Shown here: piece after piece, positions 14,050 through 21,519 of the stretch
Layout of the letters: each line of letters opens with the position of its first letter
Position numbering within the stretch: the first letter of the stretch is position 1
NCBI GenBank assembly: GCA_964564735.1
Contig: CAZMCH010000037.1
Coordinates: 1-36,209 of the forward strand
Reading direction: 5' to 3'
Length of the DNA stretch: 36,209 nucleotides
Origin: CAZMCH01 sp964564735
Lineage (GTDB): Bacteria > Poribacteria > DTPJ01
Translations under genes and position numbers: made by a program
Notes under the pieces: generated by a model
Seen by the model: the letters and a program-made list of their open reading frames with translations, nothing else
The model's database searches: none
Told to the model about the DNA's origin: nothing

Positions 14050-14553
14050 ATGGGGTTACCGAAGCCATTTTTGGTAAACGAAAGACTTAATGGGGATTAG
14101 GTTTTTCTTGCTACCGTACCTTATAGGCATTTTATATTGCCTTGCCAAATATCCATATTTAGCCATTTGACTTGTTACTCCGACCACCGTATGCCACTAA
14201 CAATAGTGGCAAGTGCATAATACATCGACTCGCTATGCCGTATATTGACAATCACAAAAACCAGAATGGGGGTTCTGGAATAAAAAACATCTGCTATGTC
14301 ATATAGTTACGGTTTCTTTTTATATTTTAAGCTAATTATTGAATTTTGGCAAGTTATTTTTTTCATATAGGCAAAAAAGGTGGTCGTATAAAAGAAAAAT
14401 AGTTCATGGAGGGGGATTATCCATGATTTATAACTGGGTCATAAAATCAGGGGTAGTTATAGACCCAGCAGATTAATCAATCATGTATCTATTTTTCTTG
14501 TAGATTGTTAGGCGTCTAATTAATTTTCATTTACATCAAATCCGGATGTTAAG
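14004..14553 (+). other. long structured 5' leader of the dcw transcript
   Basis: No gene is visible here. Hairpins include a perfect TGCCACT/AGTGGCA stem with a 6-nt loop (14192-14211) and TCATGGA/TCCATGA with a 9-nt loop (14404-14426). Two mutually exclusive helices follow: TATAACT/AGTTATA (14429-14435 with 14455-14461) and CTGGGTC/GACCCAG (14434-14440 with 14462-14468). I could not match it to a known riboswitch, T-box, 6S or SRP RNA. It may be a regulatory leader or hold a separate small RNA. Confidence 0.45.
14256..14278 (-). terminator. terminator-like hairpin on the minus strand inside the dcw leader
   Basis: CCAGAA and TTCTGG (14261-14278) form a 6-bp stem with a G-rich or C-rich loop. 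On the minus strand it is followed by TTTTT (14256-14260); on the plus strand no T-run follows. It would end an antisense transcript started between here and mraZ, or it is simply part of the leader fold. Confidence 0.35.
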
Positions 14554-14991
14554 ATGTTTGTAGGGCAATCTAAACACACAATCACCAAAGATGGACGACT
14601 TAGCTTGCCATCAAAGATGCGCGAAGTTATAAGCAAAAAATATCAGTCCGAAGAGGTATACTTTGTGCTTATACAGGGAAATATATTATGTGTCTATCCA
14701 GAAGAGGAGTTTGAGAAGGCAATAGACAGAGTTGCAAATATACAAGAGGCATCTTTATCAGAAATGGCTCAATTGGAAAGAAACACCTGCGCCAATGCAG
14801 AAAGTAGTAAGATTGACGGTTCAGGAAGAATCGTAATACCACAAGATATGAGGGAATTGGCAAAGATCGATCAGGATGTTTTAATTGTTGGTGCAAGAAC
14901 ACATATAGAGCTATGGAGTCCAACACGCTGGGAAGCATATCAGGAAAATCGCCCAACTGATGTAATGAGAAAATGGACTGGTGCGCATTAA
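14554..14991 (+). CDS. mraZ: MraZ, transcriptional regulator of the dcw cluster
   Basis: A 145-residue protein with two AbrB/SpoVT-like half-barrels. The first has TITKDGRLSLPSKMRE (about 9-24) and the second SSKIDGSGRIVIPQDMRE (about 85-102); DGR and GSGR are the conserved DNA-contact turns. MraZ forms a ring and binds repeated DNA boxes before its own gene, in most species lowering dcw expression. The matching boxes are seen about 500 nt upstream. The ribosome site is weak (GGA about 9 nt before the ATG). The rsmH start lies 2 nt after its stop codon. Identity is secure from sequence and position. Confidence 0.95.
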   Translation: MFVGQSKHTITKDGRLSLPSKMREVISKKYQSEEVYFVLIQGNILCVYPEEEFEKAIDRVANIQEASLSEMAQLERNTCANAESSKIDGSGRIVIPQDMRELAKIDQDVLIVGARTHIELWSPTRWEAYQENRPTDVMRKWTGAH

Positions 14992-14993
14992 AA

Positions 14994-15920
14994 ATGGATA
15001 CAATCCATATTCCAGTTATGCCTGAAGAGGTTATTAGCCATTTGGTCATTGGTAACGGTGGCGTATATATTGATGGGACGCTTGGAATCGGTGGTCATAC
15101 AAGCAAGATTTTGAGTACAGATACAGAAAGCACAGTTATTGGTATTGATCTTGATAGACAAGCACTGGATTTGGCGCAAAAAAGGCTTAATGTATATGGA
15201 AATCGAGTATCTTATATACATGGGAATTTTGCTGATATTGATGAGTTAGCAAAATCAGTCGGTGTCTCTGAAGTTGATGGTATTTTGCTCGATCTTGGCG
15301 TATCATCTTTGCAATTTGACACCCCCGAAAGAGGCTTTAGCTTTAAGCATATCGCTGATCTGGATATGAGAATGGACACCACAAAAGGTCAGCCAATATC
15401 CTATGATATTAATAAAGAAAACGCTGATAAACTGGCTGAAATTATATATAAATTTGGTGAAGAACGTTGGGCAAAAAAAATAGCAAGAGCCATTGTAATT
15501 GAAAGAGAAAAAGAACCTATAAAAACAACTGACCAACTGTCAAGGATTATAGAATCAGTCGTCCCAAGATCAGGTGAACATATACATCCAGCAACAAGAA
15601 CCTTTCAGGCATTACGCATTTATAAGAATAAAGAACTTGATAATCTTGAACAAGGTATCAGAAAAGCAGTTAGCATATTAAAAGTCAATGGACGGATTTG
15701 TATAATATCTTTTCATTCTTTAGAAGATAGAATTGTAAAGCATATCTTTCTGGAGTTAGAAAAAGGATGCACATGTCCTCCAAAAATACCGAAATGTATT
15801 TGTGGGAAATTACCTATATTAAAAGTTATTACCAAACAACCAATAACACCAAAGGACGAAGAAATAAAGGCTAATCCAAGAGCAAGAAGTGCAAAGATGC
15901 GAGTTGCTCAAAAAATATGA
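14994..15920 (+). CDS. rsmH: 16S rRNA (cytosine-1402-N4)-methyltransferase RsmH
   Basis: Taken from the ATG at 14994, where MDTIHIPVMPEEV matches the normal N-terminus; an in-frame ATG at 14973 inside mraZ would add seven residues. The product has 308 residues. The SAM site is GVYIDGTLGIGGHTS (about 23-37), with DGILLDLGVSSLQFD, the inserted helical domain (FGEERWAKKIARAIV) and the C-terminal ISFHSLEDRIVK. It methylates the N4 of C1402 in the ribosomal decoding centre. Near the C-terminus a cluster of cysteines (GCTCPPKIPKCICGK) may hold a metal; such a segment occurs in many RsmH proteins. It is second in the dcw operon as usual. Confidence 0.95.
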   Translation: MDTIHIPVMPEEVISHLVIGNGGVYIDGTLGIGGHTSKILSTDTESTVIGIDLDRQALDLAQKRLNVYGNRVSYIHGNFADIDELAKSVGVSEVDGILLDLGVSSLQFDTPERGFSFKHIADLDMRMDTTKGQPISYDINKENADKLAEIIYKFGEERWAKKIARAIVIEREKEPIKTTDQLSRIIESVVPRSGEHIHPATRTFQALRIYKNKELDNLEQGIRKAVSILKVNGRICIISFHSLEDRIVKHIFLELEKGCTCPPKIPKCICGKLPILKVITKQPITPKDEEIKANPRARSAKMRVAQKI

Positions 15921-15933
15921 AAGCATATTAGCC

Positions 15934-16242
15934 ATGCAAACAAGAGATTTCAGGAACGATATAAAGAGAAGAAGACAGCAAAGATTTTTGATTTTCGTAT
16001 TAGGCTGTTTAGCAGTTTTGTCACTTCTCTTTCTTCGTATATGGATGTTATCTGATGCGGTTAAGATTGCATACGAGATTAATGAACTTGATGTAAAAAA
16101 GCGAGTTTTGCAAAAGGATAATGATAAAATATTAGTTGAAATTGATCAATTAAAATCTCTTGATAGGATCAATGAGATTGCTACAAAAAAACTTAATATG
16201 GTTCGGTCTTCTGATACTAAAGTTATACTAATTGAGAGATAA
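15934..16242 (+). CDS. ftsL: FtsL-like septum protein
   Basis: A small bitopic membrane protein of 102 residues from the ATG at 15934; an in-frame ATG at 15889 would overlap rsmH. A basic cytoplasmic head (RNDIKRRRQQR) is followed by one membrane helix (FLIFVLGCLAVLSLLFLRIW, about 18-37). An extracytoplasmic coiled coil follows (NELDVKKRVLQKDNDKILVEI), then LKSLDRINEIATKKLNM, the typical end of FtsL/DivIC proteins. Sequence identity is always low in this family, so the call rests on size, topology and position between rsmH and ftsI. It probably forms the FtsQLB-type complex with FtsQ; a separate FtsB is not in the window. Confidence 0.8.
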   Translation: MQTRDFRNDIKRRRQQRFLIFVLGCLAVLSLLFLRIWMLSDAVKIAYEINELDVKKRVLQKDNDKILVEIDQLKSLDRINEIATKKLNMVRSSDTKVILIER

Positions 16243-16308
16243 TTTTTATGGTTACGGATCAAGTCTGAATTTTTCACCTTTTACGGTTGAAGAGGGGGAC
16301 ATAAAAAA

Positions 16309-18078
16309 GTGAAAGAGCATAGATTAAACAGATCCGATATAAAAACAAATATAAGCAGTAATGATAAATCTTTCCTACAAAGTTTTCGCAAAAGATGCGT
16401 TATAATCCTTGTTTTGCTTGAATTATGCTTTGCTTTTCTTGTGTTTCGCCTATTTGTTATTCAGTGTATAAATGGCGATAAACTGCGCATGCTGGCAGAA
16501 AAACAAAGGCTTGAGATAGTAAGCCTGCAATCCAAGCGGGGCAATATATATGATAGAGAAGGCAGACAGCTAGCAATCAGCGTAAAATCATATTCTCTTT
16601 ATGGTGATCCATCTATTATAAAAAAACCAGAAATTATCTCCAGAAGCCTTTCACCCATTATCAATATAGCTGATAATGATATTTCCCAAAAATTACAGTC
16701 AAATAAAAAATTTGTATGGCTGAAACGACAGCTATCGGATGATACTGTAAATAGGATTAAATCACTTAATCTGAGTGGATTAGGTTTCAGAGAAGAAGAG
16801 AAAAGATACTATCCACAAGGGTCTCTAGCGTCTCATGTTATTGGTTTCGTTGGACTAGATAATATTGGTCTGGAAGGTGTTGAAAAGAAATATGATGCCT
16901 ATATATGCAATAAAACAGACGAATTAATCGTAACAAGGGATCGCAAAGGACGCAATCTTAATCCCCATAATATATCATGCAAGCAACCAGAGCCGGGATA
17001 TGATATAACCCTTACCATTGACATTGCAATCCAAAGCATAGTTGAAAACGAACTCCTTTCTGCATGTAAGAAACATCATGCTGTTGGTGGATCCGTTATA
17101 GTTATGAATCCCAAAACGGGTGAAATACTAGCACTTGCCAATTATCCTACATACGATTTAAATGAAGCCTTTATCGCAACTGATGATGTTAAACGCAACA
17201 GAGCATTGATAGACCTTTATAATTCTGACTCTATATTTGGAATTATAACTGCTTCGGCTTTAATCAACGAAGATAAATCCAGTTTAAATAATGATACCGA
17301 TCATGAGGAATCCATATATAAAAAGGTGAATATATATCCAATAAATAATGTTAGAAAGAATACAAACCTTGCTTTTGATGATGTATTTGATGAATTCAAT
17401 AATACAAAAAATATCAAATTAACAGAAAAACTTGGAAAAAAAAGACTCTATGAATATATAAAGGCATACGGATTTGGGGAAAAAAGCGGAATTGATATGA
17501 TGGAAACCGTTGGACATATCAAAAGCCCGTCTGATTGGACAAATTATTCTGCCGATTCTATTGCTTTCGGTCAAGAAGTATCCGTTACAGCACTTCAGAT
17601 GCTATCTGTTATAAACGTAATTGCCAATGATGGTATTATGATGAAACCATTTATTGTAAAAAAGATAACCAATGGCGATGAGATAGCTAAAGATATTGCT
17701 CCATGTAAGTTTAGAAATCCTATATCAGCGAATACAGCTAATATTATAAAGCAAGCCTTTGTAAAAGTGGTTGAGAGTGGAACAGAAAAAGTAGCCAAAA
17801 TGGATTTTTACTTTGTAGCGGGCAAGGCAGGAACATCGCAAAAAATGTCAGAAGACGGAACAAGTTATATATCAGGTAAATATGTAAGTTCATTTGTGGG
17901 ATTTCTTCCCATAGATGATCCATTAATATCTATGATTGTTATTATTGATGAACCCAAAGGCGAATATCATGGTGAAAAGGTAGCCTGCCCTGTATTCAAA
18001 AATATCGCAGAGCAAGTGATGCAATATTTCACAGTTGGTCAAGGAATTTGTATTGCTAACCTAAAACCAACAAGCTAA
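16309..18078 (+). CDS. ftsI: FtsI/PBP2-like division protein with degenerate transpeptidase motifs
   Basis: A 589-residue class B PBP-like protein from a GTG. The membrane helix is at about 31-52, and the dimerisation domain is intact (SKRGNIYDREGRQLAISV, about 75-92; YPQGSLASHVIGFVGLDNIG, 168-187). The transpeptidase domain is full length and in frame, but its three motifs are altered. The SxxK motif reads S308-I-F-G311, losing the lysine. The SxN motif reads F363-N-N365, losing the serine (hand alignment). The KTG motif reads K506-A-G. Flanking signatures remain (RNRALIDLY, KAYGFGEKSGID, SIAFGQEVSVTALQML). It should still pair with FtsW and FtsL but is predicted unable to cross-link by the usual serine mechanism. 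No frameshift is seen. Confidence 0.88.
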   Translation: MKEHRLNRSDIKTNISSNDKSFLQSFRKRCVIILVLLELCFAFLVFRLFVIQCINGDKLRMLAEKQRLEIVSLQSKRGNIYDREGRQLAISVKSYSLYGDPSIIKKPEIISRSLSPIINIADNDISQKLQSNKKFVWLKRQLSDDTVNRIKSLNLSGLGFREEEKRYYPQGSLASHVIGFVGLDNIGLEGVEKKYDAYICNKTDELIVTRDRKGRNLNPHNISCKQPEPGYDITLTIDIAIQSIVENELLSACKKHHAVGGSVIVMNPKTGEILALANYPTYDLNEAFIATDDVKRNRALIDLYNSDSIFGIITASALINEDKSSLNNDTDHEESIYKKVNIYPINNVRKNTNLAFDDVFDEFNNTKNIKLTEKLGKKRLYEYIKAYGFGEKSGIDMMETVGHIKSPSDWTNYSADSIAFGQEVSVTALQMLSVINVIANDGIMMKPFIVKKITNGDEIAKDIAPCKFRNPISANTANIIKQAFVKVVESGTEKVAKMDFYFVAGKAGTSQKMSEDGTSYISGKYVSSFVGFLPIDDPLISMIVIIDEPKGEYHGEKVACPVFKNIAEQVMQYFTVGQGICIANLKPTS

Positions 18079-18127
18079 TTCTTGATGAAAATCTTTTAAA
18101 TTTGGCTAAATATCAAAAGGAATATTT

Positions 18128-19633
18128 ATGACTATTTTATCAAATCTGTTATATAATATAGAGATAATTGAAAAATCTGGTGATATAGATATTAATATAA
18201 ATGGAATTAATGATGATTCACGTCAGATAAAGAAAGATGACATCTTTGTATGTATGCCATCTGTTTATGATTCGCCTTATGCACATTGGATTTACCGCAC
18301 TGACGGGCATGATTACATACTCAACGCAATAGAAAACGGCGCATCTGCTATCATTGTTGAGAAACCTTTAAGCGAATTAAATTTAATCGATGGAGTTACA
18401 TTTGTTCGGGTGAAAGATGCTAGATCAGCTTTGGCGAAAATGTCTGCCAAATTTTATGATTATCCATCAAGGAAGCTTCTTGTTGTCGGAGTAACAGGAA
18501 CTAACGGAAAAACTTCCATCTGCTATCTATCAAAATCAATATTAATGGCTGGAGGGCATAACACAGCAATATTAGGAACGATTGTCCAAAGAGTCGGAGG
18601 AAAAGATATATCTGCAGGAATGACAACCTTTGAGGCACATCGACTCCAGAAGGTTTTAAGCGATATAGTTGATGAAGGTATGGATTCGGTTGTTATGGAG
18701 GCATCTTCACATGCAATAGAGCTAAAAAGAATTGATGAAGTTGATTTTGATGTTGCAGTTTTTACAAACCTAACGCAAGACCATCTTGATTTTCATAAAG
18801 GCATGGAAGGCTATCTTGGATCAAAGATCAAGTTGTTTAGCGGGCTTGGGGCATATAAAAAGAATACTTATGCAGTTTTAAACGCAGATGACCCAGCAAG
18901 CAAACAGATATTGAACAACACAAAAGCAGAAATCATAACCTATGCAGTTAATAATAAGGCTGATCTAAAAGTGATAAACTATAAATCAACTGCAGAAGGG
19001 TTAATATTTAATGTTTTAGTGAGAGATAAAGAGGAACTTGAAGTAAAACTTCAACTACTAGGTGAATACAATCTTTATAATGCTCTTGCAGGAATGGGTG
19101 TAGGAATTTCCCAGGGATTAAGCCTAGATATAATTAAAGCAGGATTGGAAGGCGTTGAGGGCGTTCCGGGGAGATTCGATAGAGTCAACTGTGGACAGGA
19201 TTTTACAGTAGTTGTGGATTATGCGCATACGCCAGATGCGCTTGAGAGAGTTCTTACAGCGGGGAAAAAACTGACCGAAGGGAAGCTTATTTGCGTATTT
19301 GGTTGCGGTGGAGATCGTGATAAAACAAAAAGACCTTTGATGGGGAATGTCGCAACTTCTTTAAGTGATTACGCCATCGTAACATCAGATAATCCGAGAA
19401 CAGAAGACCCAATGCAGATAATATCGCATATATTAGAAGGTATTAAGGGCGGGAAATACGAGGTAATACCCGATAGAAAGTCTGCTATTGGAAGGGCAAT
19501 AAAAATTGCAAAAAAAGGCGACTTCATTGTAATTGCAGGCAAAGGGCATGAGAATTACCAGATAATCGGCACGACAAAGACCCATTTTGACGATAAGGAA
19601 ATAGCAAGGGAGTTTATAGAATTTCAAAGATGA
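18128..19633 (+). CDS. murE: UDP-N-acetylmuramoyl-tripeptide synthetase MurE, meso-DAP type
   Basis: A 501-residue Mur ligase with AAGGA 8 nt before its ATG. The P-loop is GVTGTNGKTS (121-130), followed by TTFEAHRLQ, SSHAIELKRI, FTNLTQDHLDFH, and GRFDRV...VDYAHTPDALE in the C-terminal domain. D421-N-P-R in TSDNPRTEDP is the meso-diaminopimelate specificity motif (lysine-adding enzymes differ here), so the stem peptide should carry meso-DAP. It adds the third residue to UDP-MurNAc-L-Ala-D-Glu in the cytoplasm. TTFEA, where TTPEA is usual, is a mild deviation. The gap to murF holds an inserted GIY-YIG element. Confidence 0.95.
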   Translation: MTILSNLLYNIEIIEKSGDIDININGINDDSRQIKKDDIFVCMPSVYDSPYAHWIYRTDGHDYILNAIENGASAIIVEKPLSELNLIDGVTFVRVKDARSALAKMSAKFYDYPSRKLLVVGVTGTNGKTSICYLSKSILMAGGHNTAILGTIVQRVGGKDISAGMTTFEAHRLQKVLSDIVDEGMDSVVMEASSHAIELKRIDEVDFDVAVFTNLTQDHLDFHKGMEGYLGSKIKLFSGLGAYKKNTYAVLNADDPASKQILNNTKAEIITYAVNNKADLKVINYKSTAEGLIFNVLVRDKEELEVKLQLLGEYNLYNALAGMGVGISQGLSLDIIKAGLEGVEGVPGRFDRVNCGQDFTVVVDYAHTPDALERVLTAGKKLTEGKLICVFGCGGDRDKTKRPLMGNVATSLSDYAIVTSDNPRTEDPMQIISHILEGIKGGKYEVIPDRKSAIGRAIKIAKKGDFIVIAGKGHENYQIIGTTKTHFDDKEIAREFIEFQR

Positions 19634-19677
19634 GTCTGCAAATTTTATCAAGCATTAATTTATAAATAACTTGCTCT

Positions 19678-20032
19678 TGTCATTCCCGTGAAAACGGGAA
19701 TCCATAAAAACCTATGGGAGTTTATTACGTTTATATACTTGCAAGCAAAAAGAACGGAACTCTATATATCGGTGTTACCAATAACCTCATAAAAAGAGTT
19801 TATGAACATAAAAACGATTTGGTTGAGGGATTTACCAAAAAATATGGCGTTCATAAATTAGTTTATTACGAACAGACTGAAAGTGTTTATAGCGCAATAC
19901 AGCGAGAGAAGCAATTGAAAAAATGGAATCGCAGTTGGAAAATAGAACTCATAGAGAAGCTAAATCCTGATTGGGATGACTTGTATGACAAAATAATAGG
20001 TTAAATGGATTCCCGTTTTCACGGGAATGACA
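19678..20032 (+). mobile_element. 355-bp element: GIY-YIG gene bounded by perfect 28-bp inverted repeats
   Basis: The left end (19678-19705) and right end (20005-20032) are exact reverse complements over 28 bp. Each end is itself a hairpin: ATTCCCGT and ACGGGAAT with a GAAA (or TTTC) loop. The 20-bp core fits ATTCCC-N8-GGGAAT, the dRS3 repeat pattern known from Neisseria. Inward of the perfect part both ends also share ACCTAT. The coding sequence fills almost all the space between them. No target-site duplication is evident. It is inserted between murE and murF. Confidence 0.75.
19714..20004 (+). CDS. small GIY-YIG nuclease domain protein
   Basis: A 96-residue single-domain GIY-YIG protein: YYVYILASKKNGTLYIGVT carries the two signature tripeptide positions (VYI near 6-8, YIG at 18-20). 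It is followed by LIKRVYEHKN with the catalytic arginine (R28), then YYEQTESVYSAIQREKQLKK with the metal-binding glutamate (E65), and the conserved KKWNRSWKIELIE end. The start is 8 nt inside the left inverted repeat without a ribosome site, and the stop codon abuts the right repeat. Proteins of this type nick or cut DNA; the repeats are the obvious candidate target. It has no role in wall synthesis that I can infer and reads in the same direction as the operon. Confidence 0.9.
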   Translation: MGVYYVYILASKKNGTLYIGVTNNLIKRVYEHKNDLVEGFTKKYGVHKLVYYEQTESVYSAIQREKQLKKWNRSWKIELIEKLNPDWDDLYDKIIG

Positions 20033-20119
20033 GATGAAAGTGTGATTAATTATATAGAATGTATGTTTCGACATGAGTGGAAGCCACAATTAAACTTACT
20101 ATAACAATCTTTTAATAAT

Positions 20120-21502
20120 ATGGAAAATTACACAATAAAAGACATAATAAAAGCAACATGTGGAAATCTAGTAAATGGTGATCTAAATGCCAATATTGAA
20201 AATATTTCCACTGACTCACGCACAATAAAAAAAGGCGATATTTTCGTTGCTCTGATTGGTGAAAGATTTGATGGACATGATTTTATCGCTCAAGCGATTG
20301 ATAAAGGTGCTACTGGAGTTGTGATTTCCCATAAAGTTGACGGGATTGATAATCGTAAGAATCTCAATGTAATCATGGTAAAGGATACAACTCATGCGCT
20401 TGGAGATATTGCAAAGGACTATAGAAAAAGGTTTAACATCCCAATAATAGGTGTGACAGGAAGTAACGGCAAGACGACAACGAAAGACATGATCTATGAG
20501 GTTCTTTCTTCAGAAAACAAAGTTCTCAAAAGTGAAGGAAACTTCAATAATACTATTGGATTGCCTTTAACATTGTTCAGGCTTTCCAATACACATGAGA
20601 TAGCGGTTGTAGAGATGGGCATTAATTTACCCGGTGAGATGGCAAGGCTTGTTGAAATAGCTGAACCGAATGTTGCGGTAATCACAAATATAAGCCCGAC
20701 ACACCTTGAGTTTTTAGGCTCTGTTGAAGGTGTCGCAAAGGAAAAAAGTATTCTTGCAGAATCAGCAAGCTGGGTGATGCTAAATAACGATGACCCTTAT
20801 GTTGCAAAGATGGGCAAAAGGATCAAAGGCAGAATTTTCTATTATGGTATAGATAAATCCGCTAATATTAGTGCCAAAGATATTAAGCTAGATGACGAAG
20901 GCAGAGCAGAATTTACGCTTTTAATTAATAAAAAACGATTTGAAAGGATAAAATTATCAATACTTGGTAAACATAATGTATATAATGCGTTAAGAGCAAT
21001 AGCAGTCGGAATACTCTATGATGTAAGTCCTGATAACATTAAAAAGGCTGTGGAATCCTATCAACCAATGTCAATGCGTATGCAAAAAATGGTTATCAAT
21101 GACATTACGATAATAAACGATACATATAACTCTAATCCAATGTCAATGATGGCAGGGGTTGATCTTCTAAAAAGCCTGAAATGCGATGGCAAAAAAGTGC
21201 TTGTTGTCGGTGATATGCTTGAACTTGGCGAATATAGCGATAGGTTTCATAACGAGATAGGTGATTATATTGCAAAATCAGGTTCGGCTGAAATTTTGAT
21301 CACAATGGGTGAAAAAGCTGTTAAGATTGCGGAATCAGCCATAAATTCAGGATTGAAAAAAGATCAGGTTATCGTCTGTCAGAATAATTCAGAAGTAGCA
21401 GAAAATCTCAGTAAAATATTGAAACAGGGTGATATAGCATTAATAAAAGGCTCAAGAGGTATGAAGATGGAGCAAATAGTAAAAGTTATTGAGGAAAGGT
21501 AA
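20120..21502 (+). CDS. murF: UDP-N-acetylmuramoyl-tripeptide--D-alanyl-D-alanine ligase MurF
   Basis: A 460-residue Mur ligase. The N-terminal domain has STDSRTIKKGDIFVALIGERF and DGHDFI. The P-loop is GVTGSNGKTT (111-120), then SEGNFNNTIGLPLTL, the MurF-specific loop, AVVEMGINLPGEM, ITNISPTHLEFLGS, and NDTYNSNPMSM in the C-terminal domain. It joins D-Ala-D-Ala to the UDP-MurNAc-tripeptide, so the organism makes a normal pentapeptide precursor. No ribosome site is visible (the ATG follows TTTTAATAAT), and the GIY-YIG element ends 87 nt upstream. The gene overlaps nothing and ends 17 nt before mraY. Confidence 0.95.
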   Translation: MENYTIKDIIKATCGNLVNGDLNANIENISTDSRTIKKGDIFVALIGERFDGHDFIAQAIDKGATGVVISHKVDGIDNRKNLNVIMVKDTTHALGDIAKDYRKRFNIPIIGVTGSNGKTTTKDMIYEVLSSENKVLKSEGNFNNTIGLPLTLFRLSNTHEIAVVEMGINLPGEMARLVEIAEPNVAVITNISPTHLEFLGSVEGVAKEKSILAESASWVMLNNDDPYVAKMGKRIKGRIFYYGIDKSANISAKDIKLDDEGRAEFTLLINKKRFERIKLSILGKHNVYNALRAIAVGILYDVSPDNIKKAVESYQPMSMRMQKMVINDITIINDTYNSNPMSMMAGVDLLKSLKCDGKKVLVVGDMLELGEYSDRFHNEIGDYIAKSGSAEILITMGEKAVKIAESAINSGLKKDQVIVCQNNSEVAENLSKILKQGDIALIKGSRGMKMEQIVKVIEER

Positions 21503-21519
21503 TAAATCGGGTTTAAAGA

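Noticed and set aside
14001..14050. The 10-bp periodic TGGG/TCGG repeats as a CRISPR or simple tandem repeat.
   Set aside because: The units are 10 bp, degenerate, and phased to the DNA helix over a promoter; a regulator-binding array explains them better.
14004..14280. 6S RNA, SRP RNA or RNase P RNA encoded just after the strong promoter.
   Set aside because: None of the conserved cores of these RNAs is present, and the only terminator-like hairpin faces the other strand.
14386..14400. A T-box-like AAGGTGGTCG stretch in the dcw leader.
   Set aside because: The full T-box consensus and the specifier and antiterminator structures are absent, and no terminator follows in the plus direction.
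14429..14468. A compact H-type pseudoknot formed by both competing helices at once.
   Set aside because: The two stems share two bases and leave no connecting loop nucleotides, so simultaneous full pairing is sterically unlikely; alternative folding is the better reading.
17160..17420. A frameshift in ftsI as the reason for its odd motifs.
   Set aside because: The reading frame translates to aligned family sequence on both sides (RNRALIDLY before, KKRLYEYIKAYGFGEKSGID after) with normal spacing, so the changes are substitutions.
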